Counted from the first letter of the stretch, positions 34,029-43,086 are shown. The stretch is DNA of 64,000 bases from Streptomyces sp. CG4 (GCF_041080655.1 NZ_CP163525.1:9858001-9922000); one strand, 5' to 3'. Translations and numbers: made by a program. The notes: a model not told the origin generated them from the sequence alone.

Positions 34029-34165
34029 GAGGTGGCGGGGGCTGGAAACGGAGCAAGTAAGCAGGTCACGGCCACTGGGGTGGCACAGCCGACCGGGAAA
34101 CCGGCGGAAGAAAGGCCCCAGGTGCTACCACCCGCTGAAGCAACCGCGCCAGTCCCCGACCCTAC

Positions 34166-35117
34166 TCGAGGTGCCGGGCGGCAGGTGACACACCGTGATC
34201 TGAAGGCCAGTCTCGGCAGCGAGGTCGGCGAGCTGGGTCTTCCAGCCGCGGGTGCGATAGCCGTTGGAGCCCCCGCCGTCGGCGGTGATCAGCAGCCGAC
34301 GGGCGCGGGGGTAGTCGCGCCGGCCGCGAGCCTGCCACCAGCGCCGGATCGAGGCGACGGCAAACGCCGCGGTGTCGTGATCGGTGCCGATGCTGACCCA
34401 GCCGGTGTTCGCCCCCATGTCATAGATTCCGTACGGAATCGCTTTCTCGGCCTGGCCGGGGAAATCGTGCGTCTTGACCCTCACGGGCTGCCCTGCAGGC
34501 CGCCATTCGTGCCCGGCGTTCTTGTAGTCGCCGATCAGCTCCTTCTTCTTGCTGTCCACGCTGATCACCGGGTCACCGGCGTCCCTGTGGTCTCGTGCCT
34601 GCTCATTGAGGTAGCGGAACTGGGCGTCCCTGTCGGGGTGCTGAGCACCCTCGATGGTCTTGGCGTTGGCCTGCAGACTGAAGCCTTCCTCCCGCAGCAG
34701 GCTGGCGACCGTGTCGGCGCAGACCCGGTGGCCCTGCCGGGTCAGCTCCGCTGCCAGCTTCCGGGTCGACTTCGTCGTCCACCGCAGCGGCGACATCGGA
34801 TCGCCCCGCTCGTCGGGCTCGACCAGCGCAAGCAGCGCCGGCCGCAGCCCCGGATCAAGGTCCACAGCCTTCTTCCGGCCCCCACCAGGACGACGGACCC
34901 GCCCCAGCAGAGCCTGACCAGACTCCAGTTCAGCCGCTCCGCGCGAGACCGTGCCCTCCCGAACCCCGGCCGCGGCAGCGACGAGCCTGATCCCACCATG
35001 CCCCAGCGACAGCGCTTCCGCCCCTATGACCAGCCGACGCTGACGCTCGTCCAGATGCGGCAACAACACCTGGAACTTCGCAGCCAGGACGGCCTCGATC
35101 CCCTCCGGTCTCCCCAT
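34166..35117 (-). pseudogene. ISAzo13-type transposase, N-terminal half
   Basis: Starts MGRPEGIEAVLAAKFQVLLP at 35117, then HLDERQRRLVIGAEALSLGH, RKLAAELTRQGHRVCADTVA, VISVDSKKKELIGDYKNAGH (catalytic Asp), RRLLITADGGGSNGYRTRGW (second Asp) and LQITVCHLPPGTS, where the intron begins. An upstream ATG at 35150 is possible but the family normally starts close to the chosen one. The gene is complete when joined to 28353-29083, so the intron alone inactivated it. Confidence 0.87.
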
Positions 35118-35174
35118 ACCAGAGCAACGAGTCCCGCAGCTGGAAGCCACGACTTGTTTCCCGGCAAGCCCTTA

Positions 35175-35800
35175 TCGCCGTCGCTGACGGTGCGGTCCTC
35201 GTCGATCTCGTGGAAGAGCGCGGGCAGCGGGATGCTCGGGTCAGCGCTGGAGGTGGTGCGGATGACGGTCCGCGGCAGGTGCTCGGGCGCGAGCGTGGTG
35301 CCGGGCACCGCGGGCCTGCCATGGGCAAGGCCGTCGTCGGGGAGCAGGTCTGCGTTCTTGTTCGCCAGCAGCGGCCAGACGGGCCGGGTGGAGTCACCGG
35401 AGACATAAAGCACGTAGCCGGACTTGAGGTGCCGGCTCAGTTCGTACAGGGCGTGATCGATGCGGCGCGGCAGGGTGTCGTCGCCGCGGCTGCCTTCGGG
35501 GATGGGGTGGCTGCGCGACAGCGCCTGGGCGCGTGCGCAGTTGAACCAGCCGCCGCTTCCTCCTCGGTCGGTGGGCAGGTAGACGAGGGCCTTCCAGCGC
35601 TCGCCGACGGGCACGAACGCGGTGAGGACCCACATGAGCTTGGGCTCCTCGGTACGGTTGACGTGCCTGTCGCCGAGTTGGGCGCGCATGTGCAGGCCGA
35701 GGTGGGCAACGCGCTCTTTGAGACCGTTGCCGGTGGAGATGGAGGGTGTCAGGCGCGGATGGACCACCCCGGCCGGGACTGGTAGGCTCCCCTTGCCGAT
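35175..35800 (-). pseudogene. 5' part of the split pPIWI_RE-like gene
   Basis: The minus frame from about 35800 reads LTPSISTGNGLKERVAHLGL, EEPKLMWVLTAFVPVGERWK, GWFNCARAQALSRSHPIP, RRIDHALYELSRHLKSGYVL, YVSGDSTRPVWPLLANKNAD and RTVIRTTSSADPSIPLPALF, and is cut at DGDK by the ISAzo13-type element. Its end continues at 28335. Together the two parts give only about 330 residues; pPIWI_RE proteins are several times longer, so the PIWI-bearing N-terminus has been lost upstream where the lipoprotein gene now lies. The assignment rests on my memory of the family's RNase H-like C-terminal pattern. Confidence 0.45.
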
Positions 35801-35849
35801 CATGGGCATGAGCATGGTCATTCGGTGTACGGAGACGGAGCGGGGGCCC

Positions 35850-36530
35850 GTGCGAGCGATTCCCATGACTATGGCACTGGTGTGTCTGTTGAGCGGCGCC
35901 GCACTCACGGGGTGCACGGCCGGTGATGCCGGTGAGACGAAGCCCGCGGCCGAACTGCTCGGCGAAGCCAACAACACAATGCGCGCACTGCATACCGTGA
36001 CCGTGGAGACGACCAACACCACGGCCCACGGCACGCTGACGACCCGGCTCATCACTGACCTGAGAAGCCGATGCAAGGCGAAGACCACCTGGCCCGAGAA
36101 TGGCAGCCTCGAACAGATCCGGATCGGAGAGACCGACTATGTCCGTCCCGACAAGACATACCTCGAGAAGTGGAGCGGCAGGAAGATCGACGGCCTGCGG
36201 CTGAAGCAGTGGGTGAGGGAACCCGTCGACGAGGCACAGCCGGGCGACGGACTGGCGACGTGTACCTGGATGTTCGCTTCGTTCGGCAAGGCGAAGAAGG
36301 GCGAGACCACCCGCATCGACGGACGGGAGGCGGTCGCGCTGCACGTTACGGACAGCGCAGACAAAGAAGGAACGTACACCTTTTACGTGGCCACCGCGGG
36401 TAAGCCGTACCTGCTGAGGAGCGTCTACCGGGGCGGCGGAAACGTCACCACCACGTCGTTCAGCGCGTTTGACGAGCCGTTCGATGTCGAGCCTCCCGCG
36501 TCGTCAGGAGTGCTGGACGCAGGACGTTGA
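35850..36530 (+). CDS. Lipoprotein, LppX/LprG-like fold possible
   Basis: A 226-residue lipoprotein started at GTG 35850 (GGAGCGGGG lies about 8 bases upstream). The signal VRAIPMTMALVCLLSGAALT ends in lipobox LTGC. The mature part has an N-terminal helix AAELLGEANNTMRALHTVTV, then antiparallel strands (GTLTTRLITDLRSRCKAKTT, VRPDKTYLEKWSGRKIDG, AVALHVTDSADKEGTYTFYV) and ends FDEPFDVEPP. This matches the half-barrel lipoproteins of actinomycetes, whose conserved FDEPFDV-type ending I recall in Streptomyces. Surface-anchored; ligand unknown. Confidence 0.8.
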   Translation: MRAIPMTMALVCLLSGAALTGCTAGDAGETKPAAELLGEANNTMRALHTVTVETTNTTAHGTLTTRLITDLRSRCKAKTTWPENGSLEQIRIGETDYVRPDKTYLEKWSGRKIDGLRLKQWVREPVDEAQPGDGLATCTWMFASFGKAKKGETTRIDGREAVALHVTDSADKEGTYTFYVATAGKPYLLRSVYRGGGNVTTTSFSAFDEPFDVEPPASSGVLDAGR

Positions 36531-36551
36531 GGGCTGGGGCTTTCGTTTGGA

Positions 36552-36677
36552 TTACCGGGTGAGCCAGAGGAAGATGCCGGCGATATGGAGTCCGGCCAGG
36601 TAGACAGTCGCGGTCTTCTCGTAGCGGGTGGTTGTGCCGCGCCCTTGCTTCAGGCGGTTGATGCATCGCTCAAGGAG
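36552..36677 (-). pseudogene. IS5-family transposase, C-terminal tail
   Basis: Reads ERCINRLKQGRGTTTRYEKT and ATVYLAGLHIAGIFLWLTR then TAA. It is the missing end of the IS5-type transposase at 39163-39899, separated from it by the 2.5-kb serine-recombinase element. The junction falls directly after the catalytic Glu codon. Confidence 0.85.
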
Positions 36678-36847
36678 CAAGCCGTAATGCACACATAGAT
36701 GACTCTGGATCGGGGAATGTGCCGGTCATAGGGGTGGATGGCTTGCTCCGGGCTGCAGCGGTGGTGCAGCAGTTGCGGGAGCGACGGGCCGATGAGGACG
36801 AGGGGGTGGGTCGCGGTGTCCGAGGACGTCGCTGCTGAGCTCCCCAG

Positions 36848-36988
36848 ATGCCGTGGGAGACGGTTCCCGAGCTGAGCCGTCAGCAGGTGGTGCGGCTGCT
36901 GGCCGAGCTGGCGGCTCGCATGCTAAACGCGGCGGGACGGGACGGGGGTGAGCCCCGTGTCGGTGACGGCTCCGTGGGAACGCCTTGA
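36848..36988 (+). CDS. Small ORF preceding and overlapping the serine recombinase
   Basis: A 46-residue frame (MPWETVPELSRQQVVRLLAE, LAARMLNAAGRDGGEPRVG) that overlaps the recombinase start by 41 bases in another frame. The text is helical and charged, like the short accessory proteins found before some actinobacterial recombinases, and the overlap suggests coupled translation. A purine-rich ribosome site is not obvious. Function unknown; a recombination directionality factor is possible but unproven. Confidence 0.5.
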   Translation: MPWETVPELSRQQVVRLLAELAARMLNAAGRDGGEPRVGDGSVGTP

Positions 36989-39142
36989 CGGCAAGGTCCA
37001 GCCTTGGCATCTGGACCGGCTCGCGGTCGTTTATGTTCGTCAGTCGACCCCGCAACAGGTCCTCGACCACGCGGAGTCGACCCGGCTGCAGTACGGGCTG
37101 ACGCAACGGGCCGTCGATCTGGGCTGGCCCGCCTCCAGGGTCTTGGTGATCGATGAGGACCTGGGGCATTCGGCGTCCGGCCTGGTGGACCGGCCCGGCT
37201 TCCAGCGGCTGGTTTCCGAGGTCGGCCTCGACCACGTCGGCTTGGTCCTGGGCGTGGAGATGTCCCGGCTGGCCCGCAGCGGCCGCGAATGGCACCAGCT
37301 GCTGGAACTGTGTGCGCCGGCCGGAGCCCTGCTCGCCGACCCGGACGGTGTCTATGATCCGGCCGAGCACAACGACCGGATGCTGCTCGGTCTCAAGGGC
37401 ACGATCAGCGAGGCCGAACTCCATCTGATCAAGCAGCGGATGTGGAACGGACGGACCGCCAAGGCCCGCCGCGGTGAGCTGGCCGTGCCGTTGCCGGTCG
37501 GCTATCTGAGGCTCGCCGACGGCCAGGTCGTCAGGGACCCCGACGAGCAGGTGCAGGCCGTGGTCTGTCTGGTCTTCGACCTGTTCGACGAACTCGGCCT
37601 GATCAACGGCGTGTTGAGGTTCCTGGTCGACCACGGCATCCAGATGGGCATCCGGACCCGCGAGGGGCCGGAGAAGGGCCGACTGGTGTGGCGGCGCCCC
37701 AGCCGGATCATGATCCAGAACATGCTCCGGCACCCCGCCTATGCCGGAATGTATGTCTATGGCCGCAGCCGGACCGATCCCCGTCGGCGCATCCCGGGAC
37801 GTCCTTGCACCGGCCGTGTCCGTAAACCGCGCGAGGACTGGCTGGTGTACTTGCCCGGGACGCTGCCCGCGTATATCGGCACCGAGCAGCATGAACGCAA
37901 CCTGGCCCGGATCGAGACGAACCGGTCCCGGGCGCTGAGCCTGGGCGCTCTGCGGGACGGTCCGGCCCTGTTGGTCGGACTCGTCTACTGCGGCCGGTGC
38001 GATACCCGGATGACCGTGCACTACCAGCGTGGCGCGGGCGGCAAGCTGTGGCCGAAGTACGAGTGCAGCCGCGTCAAGGCGGACTACGGCGGCGTCTTGT
38101 GCCAGCAGTTGTCCGGAGCCTGCCTCGACCGGTATGTCACCGCCCTGCTGCTGACCGCCCTCGCCCCGGCCTCACTCGAAGTCTCCCTGGCTGCGGCAGA
38201 GCACGCCCAGCAGCGGCGCCACGAGGTGGACCGGATCTGGCGCCAGCGTCTGGAGCGGGCCGACTACGCCGTCGACCGGGCCCGCCGCCAATATCAGCTG
38301 GCTGAACCGGAAAACCGCCTGGTCGTGCGCGAATTGGAGCGCGCCTGGGAAGCCGCGCTGGCCGAGCGGAAGCACCTGGGCGAGGACTACGACCGCTTCA
38401 TCGCTGCCCGGCCGCGAGTCCTCACTGCCACCGAACGCGAGCAGATCCGGGCCCTGGCCGGCGACCTGCCGGCCGTGTGGCAGGCGCCCACCACGACGAA
38501 CACGGACCGCAAACAGCTGATGCGGCACCTGATCGAGGCGATCCGCGTGACCGTCATCGATGACAGTGAACGCGTCACCGTCCAGATCACCTGGGCCGGC
38601 GGCCACCCGACGGTGAGACCATCCGCCCCGTCGGCCGCCTGGACCAGCTCAGCTACTTCCCTCAACTCGTCGCCCGAGCACGGGAACTGGCCGCCGCCGG
38701 ACAGACCGCTCCCGCCATCGCGAAGATCCTCAACGCCGAGGCTTCCGGCCGCCCAAACGCCGTGATCACTTCGGCACTCAAGGCGTCCGCCAGCTCCTGC
38801 GGGAACTGGGCTGCATCAGCCCGCAGGAACAGAGCCTGCGTCGAAACGCCTCACCCCTCGGCCCCGACGAGTGGTGGCCCAGCGACCTCGCCCGCGAGAT
38901 CGGCATGCCCCGCGTCACCCTGTTCGGCTGGATCAAGTACGGCTGGGTCACCGCCCACCAGCAAGATGACCGGCGCCGGTCCTGGGTGATTCACGCCGAT
39001 CGTGCCGAAGTCGAACGGCTTCGCCGCCTGCACGAACTGCCCCGCGGACACGGAGCACGCCAACCCTGGCTGTACGACCAGCGGATGGCGATAATCCAGA
39101 ACGAGACAGGAGCCCACGGCGATGGCGACGAACCGCAGCTAT
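36948..39142 (+). pseudogene. Large serine recombinase with two single-base deletions
   Basis: The N-terminal resolvase domain is complete: RLAVVYVRQSTPQQVLDHAE with catalytic Ser33, LGVEMSRLARSGREWHQLLE, then NDRMLLGLKGTISEAELHLI. The recombinase domain, zinc ribbon (LVYCGRCDTRMTVHYQRGAG) and coiled coil (QYQLAEPENRLVVRELERAW) follow. Near 38600 one base is missing and the frame changes to DQLSYFPQLVARARELAAAG. Near 38740 a G is missing and a third frame carries LLRELGCISPQ, PDEWWPSDLAREIGMPRVTL and FGWIKYGWVTAHQQDD to a TGA at 39140-39142, inside the terminal repeat. The first frame still encodes 605 residues, so catalysis might survive without the C-terminal module. Confidence 0.87.
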
Positions 39143-39162
39143 GACAGCACTGCGGCTTGCTC

Positions 39163-39899
39163 ATCTCGACGGTGTTGCGCTGCCTGTAGGCCTCGTGGTC
39201 GAAGGCCGGCGGTCTACCGCTCCGGCTGCCGCGTCGCAGCCGGCGGCCCGCTGGTCCGTCGGTTCGGGGATGACCGCCCGGATACCGCGCTTGCGAAGGT
39301 GGTCTCGGATCGCGCGAGATGAGTAGGCCTTGTCTGCGAGGACCCCGTCCGGCCTTGTGCGGGGACGACCACGCCGTCGGGGACCGCGCAGGCGAGCCAT
39401 GGCGTCCGTGAAGGCGGGCGTGTCGCCGGCCTGCTCCGCGGTGAGAACGAACGCCAGGGGCCGGCAGTGGGCATCGGCAGCGAGGTGGATCTTCGTGGTC
39501 AGTGCGCCACGGGGTCGACCGATGGCGTGGTTGGCAGGCTCGCCGGCAGGAGCCCCCTTTGCGGGCCCCAGTAGCGTGCTGGTGAGCGCACACGATCGTG
39601 GCGTCCGCCGACACGGCCCAGGCCAGGTCCTCGTCGGCGTCGGGCTGGGCCATCAGCGCGGTGAACACCCGATCCCAGGTGCCGTCCACGGCCCACGTCC
39701 GCAACCGGTTGTAGATGCCTCGCCAGTTGCCGTACTTCTCCGGCAAGTGCGCCCACTGCGTTCCGGTCTGCAACTTGAAGGCGATCGCGTCGATCACCTG
39801 GCGGTGATCCCGCCAGCGGCCGCTCCGCTTCGGCGTACGGTCCGGGAGTAACGGCTCGATCCGCGCCCACGAATGCCACGCAAGTGCGAACCTGAACAT
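39163..39899 (-). pseudogene. IS5-family transposase, N-terminal part with frameshifts
   Basis: Starts ATG 39899 (MFRFALAWHSWARIEPLLPD), continues AFKLQTGTQWAHLPEKYGNW and AWAVSADATIVCAHQHATGA, shifts frame at a G-run near 39556 to GEPANHAIGRPRGALTTKIH, LAADAHCRPLAFVLTAEQAG, DGVLADKAYSSRAIRDHLRK, then shifts back for RPPAFDHEAYRQRNTVE. The last Glu is the catalytic residue, and the recombinase element follows directly. The C-terminal tail is at 36552-36677. Confidence 0.86.
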
Positions 39900-40158
39900 G
39901 CGTCCTCCACCGGCCGCCAGGACTCAGGCGAAGGCCAGGCCATCAGCCCGTTCCCGGGCATCCGCATGCTCTTTGAAGAACCCGAAATCGTTGCTATCCG
40001 TATGTGAGAGGCTCCTGCTCGGCATGTGTCACGGTGACGGACCACTCGCTCTCGGGGACGACCCGGTCATGCGAGAAGCAGGAACCCCAGCCTTCTGCCG
40101 AAGACGTACGCCCTGGAGGCAGGCGCACGGCTTCGGCATGGCCCAAGCATCGAGAGCG

Positions 40159-40448
40159 TCACGAACCGGTCGGCGTAACTCCCAGGTGCAAGTCCGGGTT
40201 CTGTTCCAGCACCTTGGCCACGGGGTAGAACCTGCCTCCACCACTGAGCACACCCAGGGCTTGATGGGTGTTTTCGCCGTAGAGCAGTCCGCCGCTGTCT
40301 CCGCCCAGGGTATCGAGGTCGGTATTGATGAGGTCGTCGACCGTGGGCTGACTGCGGTCCTCGTTATGGAACGTGAAGGGCTTGCCCACGTCGGTGACCA
40401 CGCCGCACTTATCCTCTACATTCTCTTCTGCGAATGTGGTCGCGCCGC
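40159..40448 (-). pseudogene. Trypsin-like serine protease, C-terminal remnant
   Basis: The minus frame reads TFAEENVEDKCGVVTDVGKP, TVDDLINTDLDTLGGDSGGL, LYGENTHQALGVLSGGGRFY and PVAKVLEQNPDLHLGVTPTG. GDSGG is the catalytic-serine motif of chymotrypsin-fold proteases, followed by the usual strand. His and Asp regions are absent and no start is visible, so this is a fragment of a secreted protease cut by neighbouring IS debris. Between 39900 and 40158 I see no gene. Confidence 0.6.
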
Positions 40449-40502
40449 GCGCGCTGACCTCCTCGCCGACGTAGGCTTCGCCGACCTTGCCTGGGACATA
40501 CG

Positions 40503-40640
40503 ATGTGGGTCGTCGAGCGAACCTTCGCTTGGCTCCACCAGTTCAAACGCCTGCGGATCCGCTACGAACACCGCGCTGATCTGCACCAGGGGCTTGTGCA
40601 ACTCGCGTGCTGCATCATCTGCCTGCGCCGCCTGTCCAAG
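40503..40640 (+). pseudogene. IS5-family transposase, C-terminal fragment
   Basis: MWVVERTFAWLHQFKRLRIR, YEHRADLHQGLVQLACCIIC and LRRL are the C-terminal catalytic-Glu helix and tail of the IS1031-like branch of IS5, different from the two other IS5 relics in the window. Only about 45 residues remain. Confidence 0.78.
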
Positions 40641-40681
40641 GGACACCACAGCACCTCTCCCACCGAAGGAGAACCCCCTCA

Positions 40682-41196
40682 ATGACCTCTGCCGAGCCAT
40701 TCACCCGTATCAAGATCCGCGTCGCCGCAGCCCTGTTCAACGGGGAAGAGATCGCTCTAATCCACCGCACCAAGGACGGCCAGGACCAGTACACCCTGCC
40801 AGGTGGCAACGTCGAACCCGGCGAACCCATCCATCAGGCCCTCGAGCGCGAACTCGACGAAGAACTGGGCCGGATCTCACAGATGCGACCGGTGTCCCGC
40901 ATCTGACCTGGATCCAGGACGCCATGGTCACCCGCCCCGGCTCCACCCCACCCCGCAAACTCCACCTCGTCTTCCGCGTCTACATCGACAACTCCACCCG
41001 CGCTCACTTGCGCACCGTCGAGCACGACGACACCGCTGGCGCCGGCCACCTCACCTGGAGCCATTACAAGGACACGGCTGACAAAGCACTGTTCCCACCA
41101 GTTCCGCTCGCCGGGCTGGCTACTCCCACCGCACCCCTCGACGCTGCCCTGGCCCTCCTGCCGCCCCTCGACGACACCAACTACCGCTGGATCTGA
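40682..41196 (+). pseudogene. NUDIX hydrolase with frameshift
   Basis: ATG 40682 has an AAGGAG site. The first frame has IKIRVAAALFNGEEIALIHR and the Nudix box GGNVEPGEPIHQALERELDE followed by ELG, fitting G-x5-E-x7-RE-x2-EE-x-G. It stops at 40906. Shortly after the box the sense text continues in a second frame: VPHLTWIQDAMVTRPGST, KLHLVFRVYIDNSTRAHL, AGHLTWSHYKDTADKALFPP and ALLPPLDDTNYRWI, ending TGA at 41196. The shift lies near 40865. Without it the protein would be about 170 residues. Confidence 0.8.
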
Positions 41197-41424
41197 CCCG
41201 CCGTGGACCACGGCGGAGCCCGTCCCGACGATGCTTCTGTGAAACCACCAATTGGAGTCCGCTCACAGGAGTCAACCATCCGTAGCGCCGGAACACGGTT
41301 ACGCATTCAATGGCGCCGCTGCCAGGCAGCTGCGGAGAGCGCTGGCAATTGAGCCGCCCGTGTGTCTCTTCCCCGGTCGGAGTTGCGTCGATGAGTCTGT
41401 GTCTACAAGGAGTTGGCCAGGCGC

Positions 41425-43086
41425 TCAGGGCTGCCGGCTGAGGGTGAAGGTCTGGGCTGCGTCGTTGCTGGTACAGGGCCACTGTTGGAGCTGGGTGCCG
41501 TTGGATGTGGACAGATTGGTCACGTCCAGACACAAGCCGCTGTGCTTGACCACAAACGCGTACTTCCCCGCTGCGAGGGGCACCGGTTTCCATTGCTGAT
41601 TGGTGCCGCCGGCGAAGGTCCACAGTTGGGTCTGTGCGCCGTTCGCGGTTGCGCTCGGTCCGCCGATGATGTCCAGCGCCAGCGCGGGTACGTTGCGGTT
41701 GACCACCTCGTAGTAGCCGTCGCTGGTGGGGATGAACTTCCAACCCTGGTTGGCCTGATCGCTGCCGCAGGTCCACTGCTGGACGGGGGTGCCGTCGCTG
41801 GTACCCGCGTTGGTGGCGTCGACGCACTGGCCGCTGTTGGCGTTGGTGATCTGGTACCAGGAGCCTGGGTCGATGCCGATCGTTGACGACGGTGCGGGAG
41901 ACTGCGGTGTCGGCGCGGTCGCGTCCGACGTGGGCGACTGAGAAGCAGAGGCATCAGGAGCGGAGGCTGTTTCCGTGCCGTTGTCGTGCCCCGGTGCCAG
42001 GACTGCGGCGGCCACGGCACCTGCTATGCCGACAATGCCGACGGTGGTGATCCCCGCGGCGATGGCGGACCGCCGCAGGCGTCGCGCCCGGACGGGTGCT
42101 GGCGGTCGTGCCGGCTCGGTCAGCGGGCCGGGCTGGGTGAGGGGCTGAATGATCGTCGGGGCGACGGGCTCAACGAGGGTGGCATCTTGCTGCGATGCGG
42201 CTAGGAACTGGGCGACCTCGGCGTGCTGCCGCGCGATCAGTTGGTGCACTGCCGGTGGCCAGGGCTGCGGGGATGGGGCGATGGCACCGATGGAGTCAAG
42301 CAGTTGGGCCGGGCTTGGCCGCGCGGCTGGGTCCTTGGCCAGGCATCCCTCGATGATCCAGCGGATCCTGTCCGGAACCATGGTGAGGTCGGGATGGGTG
42401 TGCACGATGTTGTACAGGGTCTGCGGGGTGGAGGTCCCGGCGAACGGGCCCATGCCCGTGCACGCCATGACCAGCACTGCGCCCAGGGAGAACAGGTCGC
42501 TTGCCGGGCTGACCGGCAGCCCCTGGGCCTGTTCCGGGGACATGAAGCCGGGTGAACCGACCAGTGCGTTGGCGTGCGTCAGTTGGTCGGCACCCTGGCT
42601 GTCGGCCGCTCGTGCGATGCCGAAATCGATCACGCGGGGACCGTCGTCGGTGAGCAGCACGTTGGACGGCTTCAGGTCCCGGTGCACCAGGCCGGCGCGG
42701 TGGATCTCAAGCAGCGCGGCGGCCAGGCCCGCAGTGAGCCGCAGCGCGGCCTCCACCGGAAGCACGCCGGCGGCCTCCACCGCTTCGTACAGCGACGGGC
42801 CGGGTACGAACACCGAGGCCAGCCACGGCGTAACCGCCTGCGGATCCGCGTCGATGACGGCCGCCGTGTATGCACCGGAGACCCTGCGCGAGGCATCCAC
42901 CTCCCGGCGGAACCGCGCCCGGAACCCTTCGTCCATGCCCAGTTGGGCATGCACCAGTTTGAGCGCGACCAGCCGCCCGTCCGGGCCGCTGCCCAACAGC
43001 ACCCGGCCCATGCCGCCCCGGCCCAACTCGGCGATCGTCCGATACCGTCCAACCGCGATCGGGTCAGACGCCTCCAACGGCCTCAC
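41425..43086 (-). CDS. Membrane Ser/Thr protein kinase with extracellular ricin-type lectin domain
   Basis: A 553-residue Hanks-type kinase. Kinase domain residues 14-280: glycine loop ELGRGGMGRVLLGS, Lys43 in VALKLVH, VHRDLKPSNVLL (Asp137), DFG at 154-156 and activation segment SPGFMSPEQAQG. A juxtamembrane Pro-rich stretch leads to one membrane helix (SAIAAGITTVGIVGIAGAV). The exported part has a Ser/Thr/Pro linker and a C-terminal ricin B (CBM13-like) trefoil with QxW repeats QQWTC, QLWTF, QQWKP and QQWPC. The lectin probably senses a glycan outside the cell and signals through the kinase. Monocistronic, with a clean frame. Confidence 0.92.
   Translation of the reverse strand: MRPLEASDPIAVGRYRTIAELGRGGMGRVLLGSGPDGRLVALKLVHAQLGMDEGFRARFRREVDASRRVSGAYTAAVIDADPQAVTPWLASVFVPGPSLYEAVEAAGVLPVEAALRLTAGLAAALLEIHRAGLVHRDLKPSNVLLTDDGPRVIDFGIARAADSQGADQLTHANALVGSPGFMSPEQAQGLPVSPASDLFSLGAVLVMACTGMGPFAGTSTPQTLYNIVHTHPDLTMVPDRIRWIIEGCLAKDPAARPSPAQLLDSIGAIAPSPQPWPPAVHQLIARQHAEVAQFLAASQQDATLVEPVAPTIIQPLTQPGPLTEPARPPAPVRARRLRRSAIAAGITTVGIVGIAGAVAAAVLAPGHDNGTETASAPDASASQSPTSDATAPTPQSPAPSSTIGIDPGSWYQITNANSGQCVDATNAGTSDGTPVQQWTCGSDQANQGWKFIPTSDGYYEVVNRNVPALALDIIGGPSATANGAQTQLWTFAGGTNQQWKPVPLAAGKYAFVVKHSGLCLDVTNLSTSNGTQLQQWPCTSNDAAQTFTLSRQP

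Larger units (their letters stand above)
29084..34165 (+). mobile_element. Group II intron interrupted by an IS701-type element
   Basis: The 5' end is GTGCG (29084-29088), the group II consensus, and the 3' end is CTAC (AY) at 34165. Both boundaries are fixed by the transposase codons that rejoin across it. The 570 bases after the 5' end are structured RNA-like sequence (domains I-III), followed by the maturase gene, domain V at 33996-34028, and about 137 bases to the 3' splice site. Without the 2951-base IS and its 4-bp duplication the intron is 2127 bases, a usual size. It lies antisense to the transposase gene, so splicing cannot rescue that mRNA. Confidence 0.88.
28339..35171 (-). mobile_element. 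ISAzo13-type insertion sequence, inflated by nested insertions
   Basis: Perfect 14-bp terminal inverted repeats GGGCTTGCCGGGAA lie at 28339-28352 and (complement) 35158-35171, flanked by a 3-bp target duplication TTA at 28336-28338 and 35172-35174. Total length is 6833 bases, but removing the group II intron at 29084-34165 leaves 1751 bases, a normal size for this family. The transposase gene is on the minus strand in two halves. The element interrupts the pPIWI_RE-like gene, also on the minus strand. Confidence 0.88.
36675..39162 (+). mobile_element. Serine-recombinase element with imperfect terminal repeats inside an IS5 transposase
   Basis: The ends carry GAGCAAGCCG-N3-TGC-N3-CATAG (36675-36698) and its complement (39139-39162), identical at 18 of 24 positions. 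Outside lie the two halves of an IS5 transposase. On the transposase strand one half ends GTCGAG and the other begins GAGCGATGC, so GAG is either duplicated or the shared crossover core. Contents are a 46-codon ORF and a large serine recombinase, read toward the half that encodes the transposase N-terminus. Insertion by a Tn4451/Tn5397-like large resolvase with a short core is a plausible mechanism. Confidence 0.7.
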
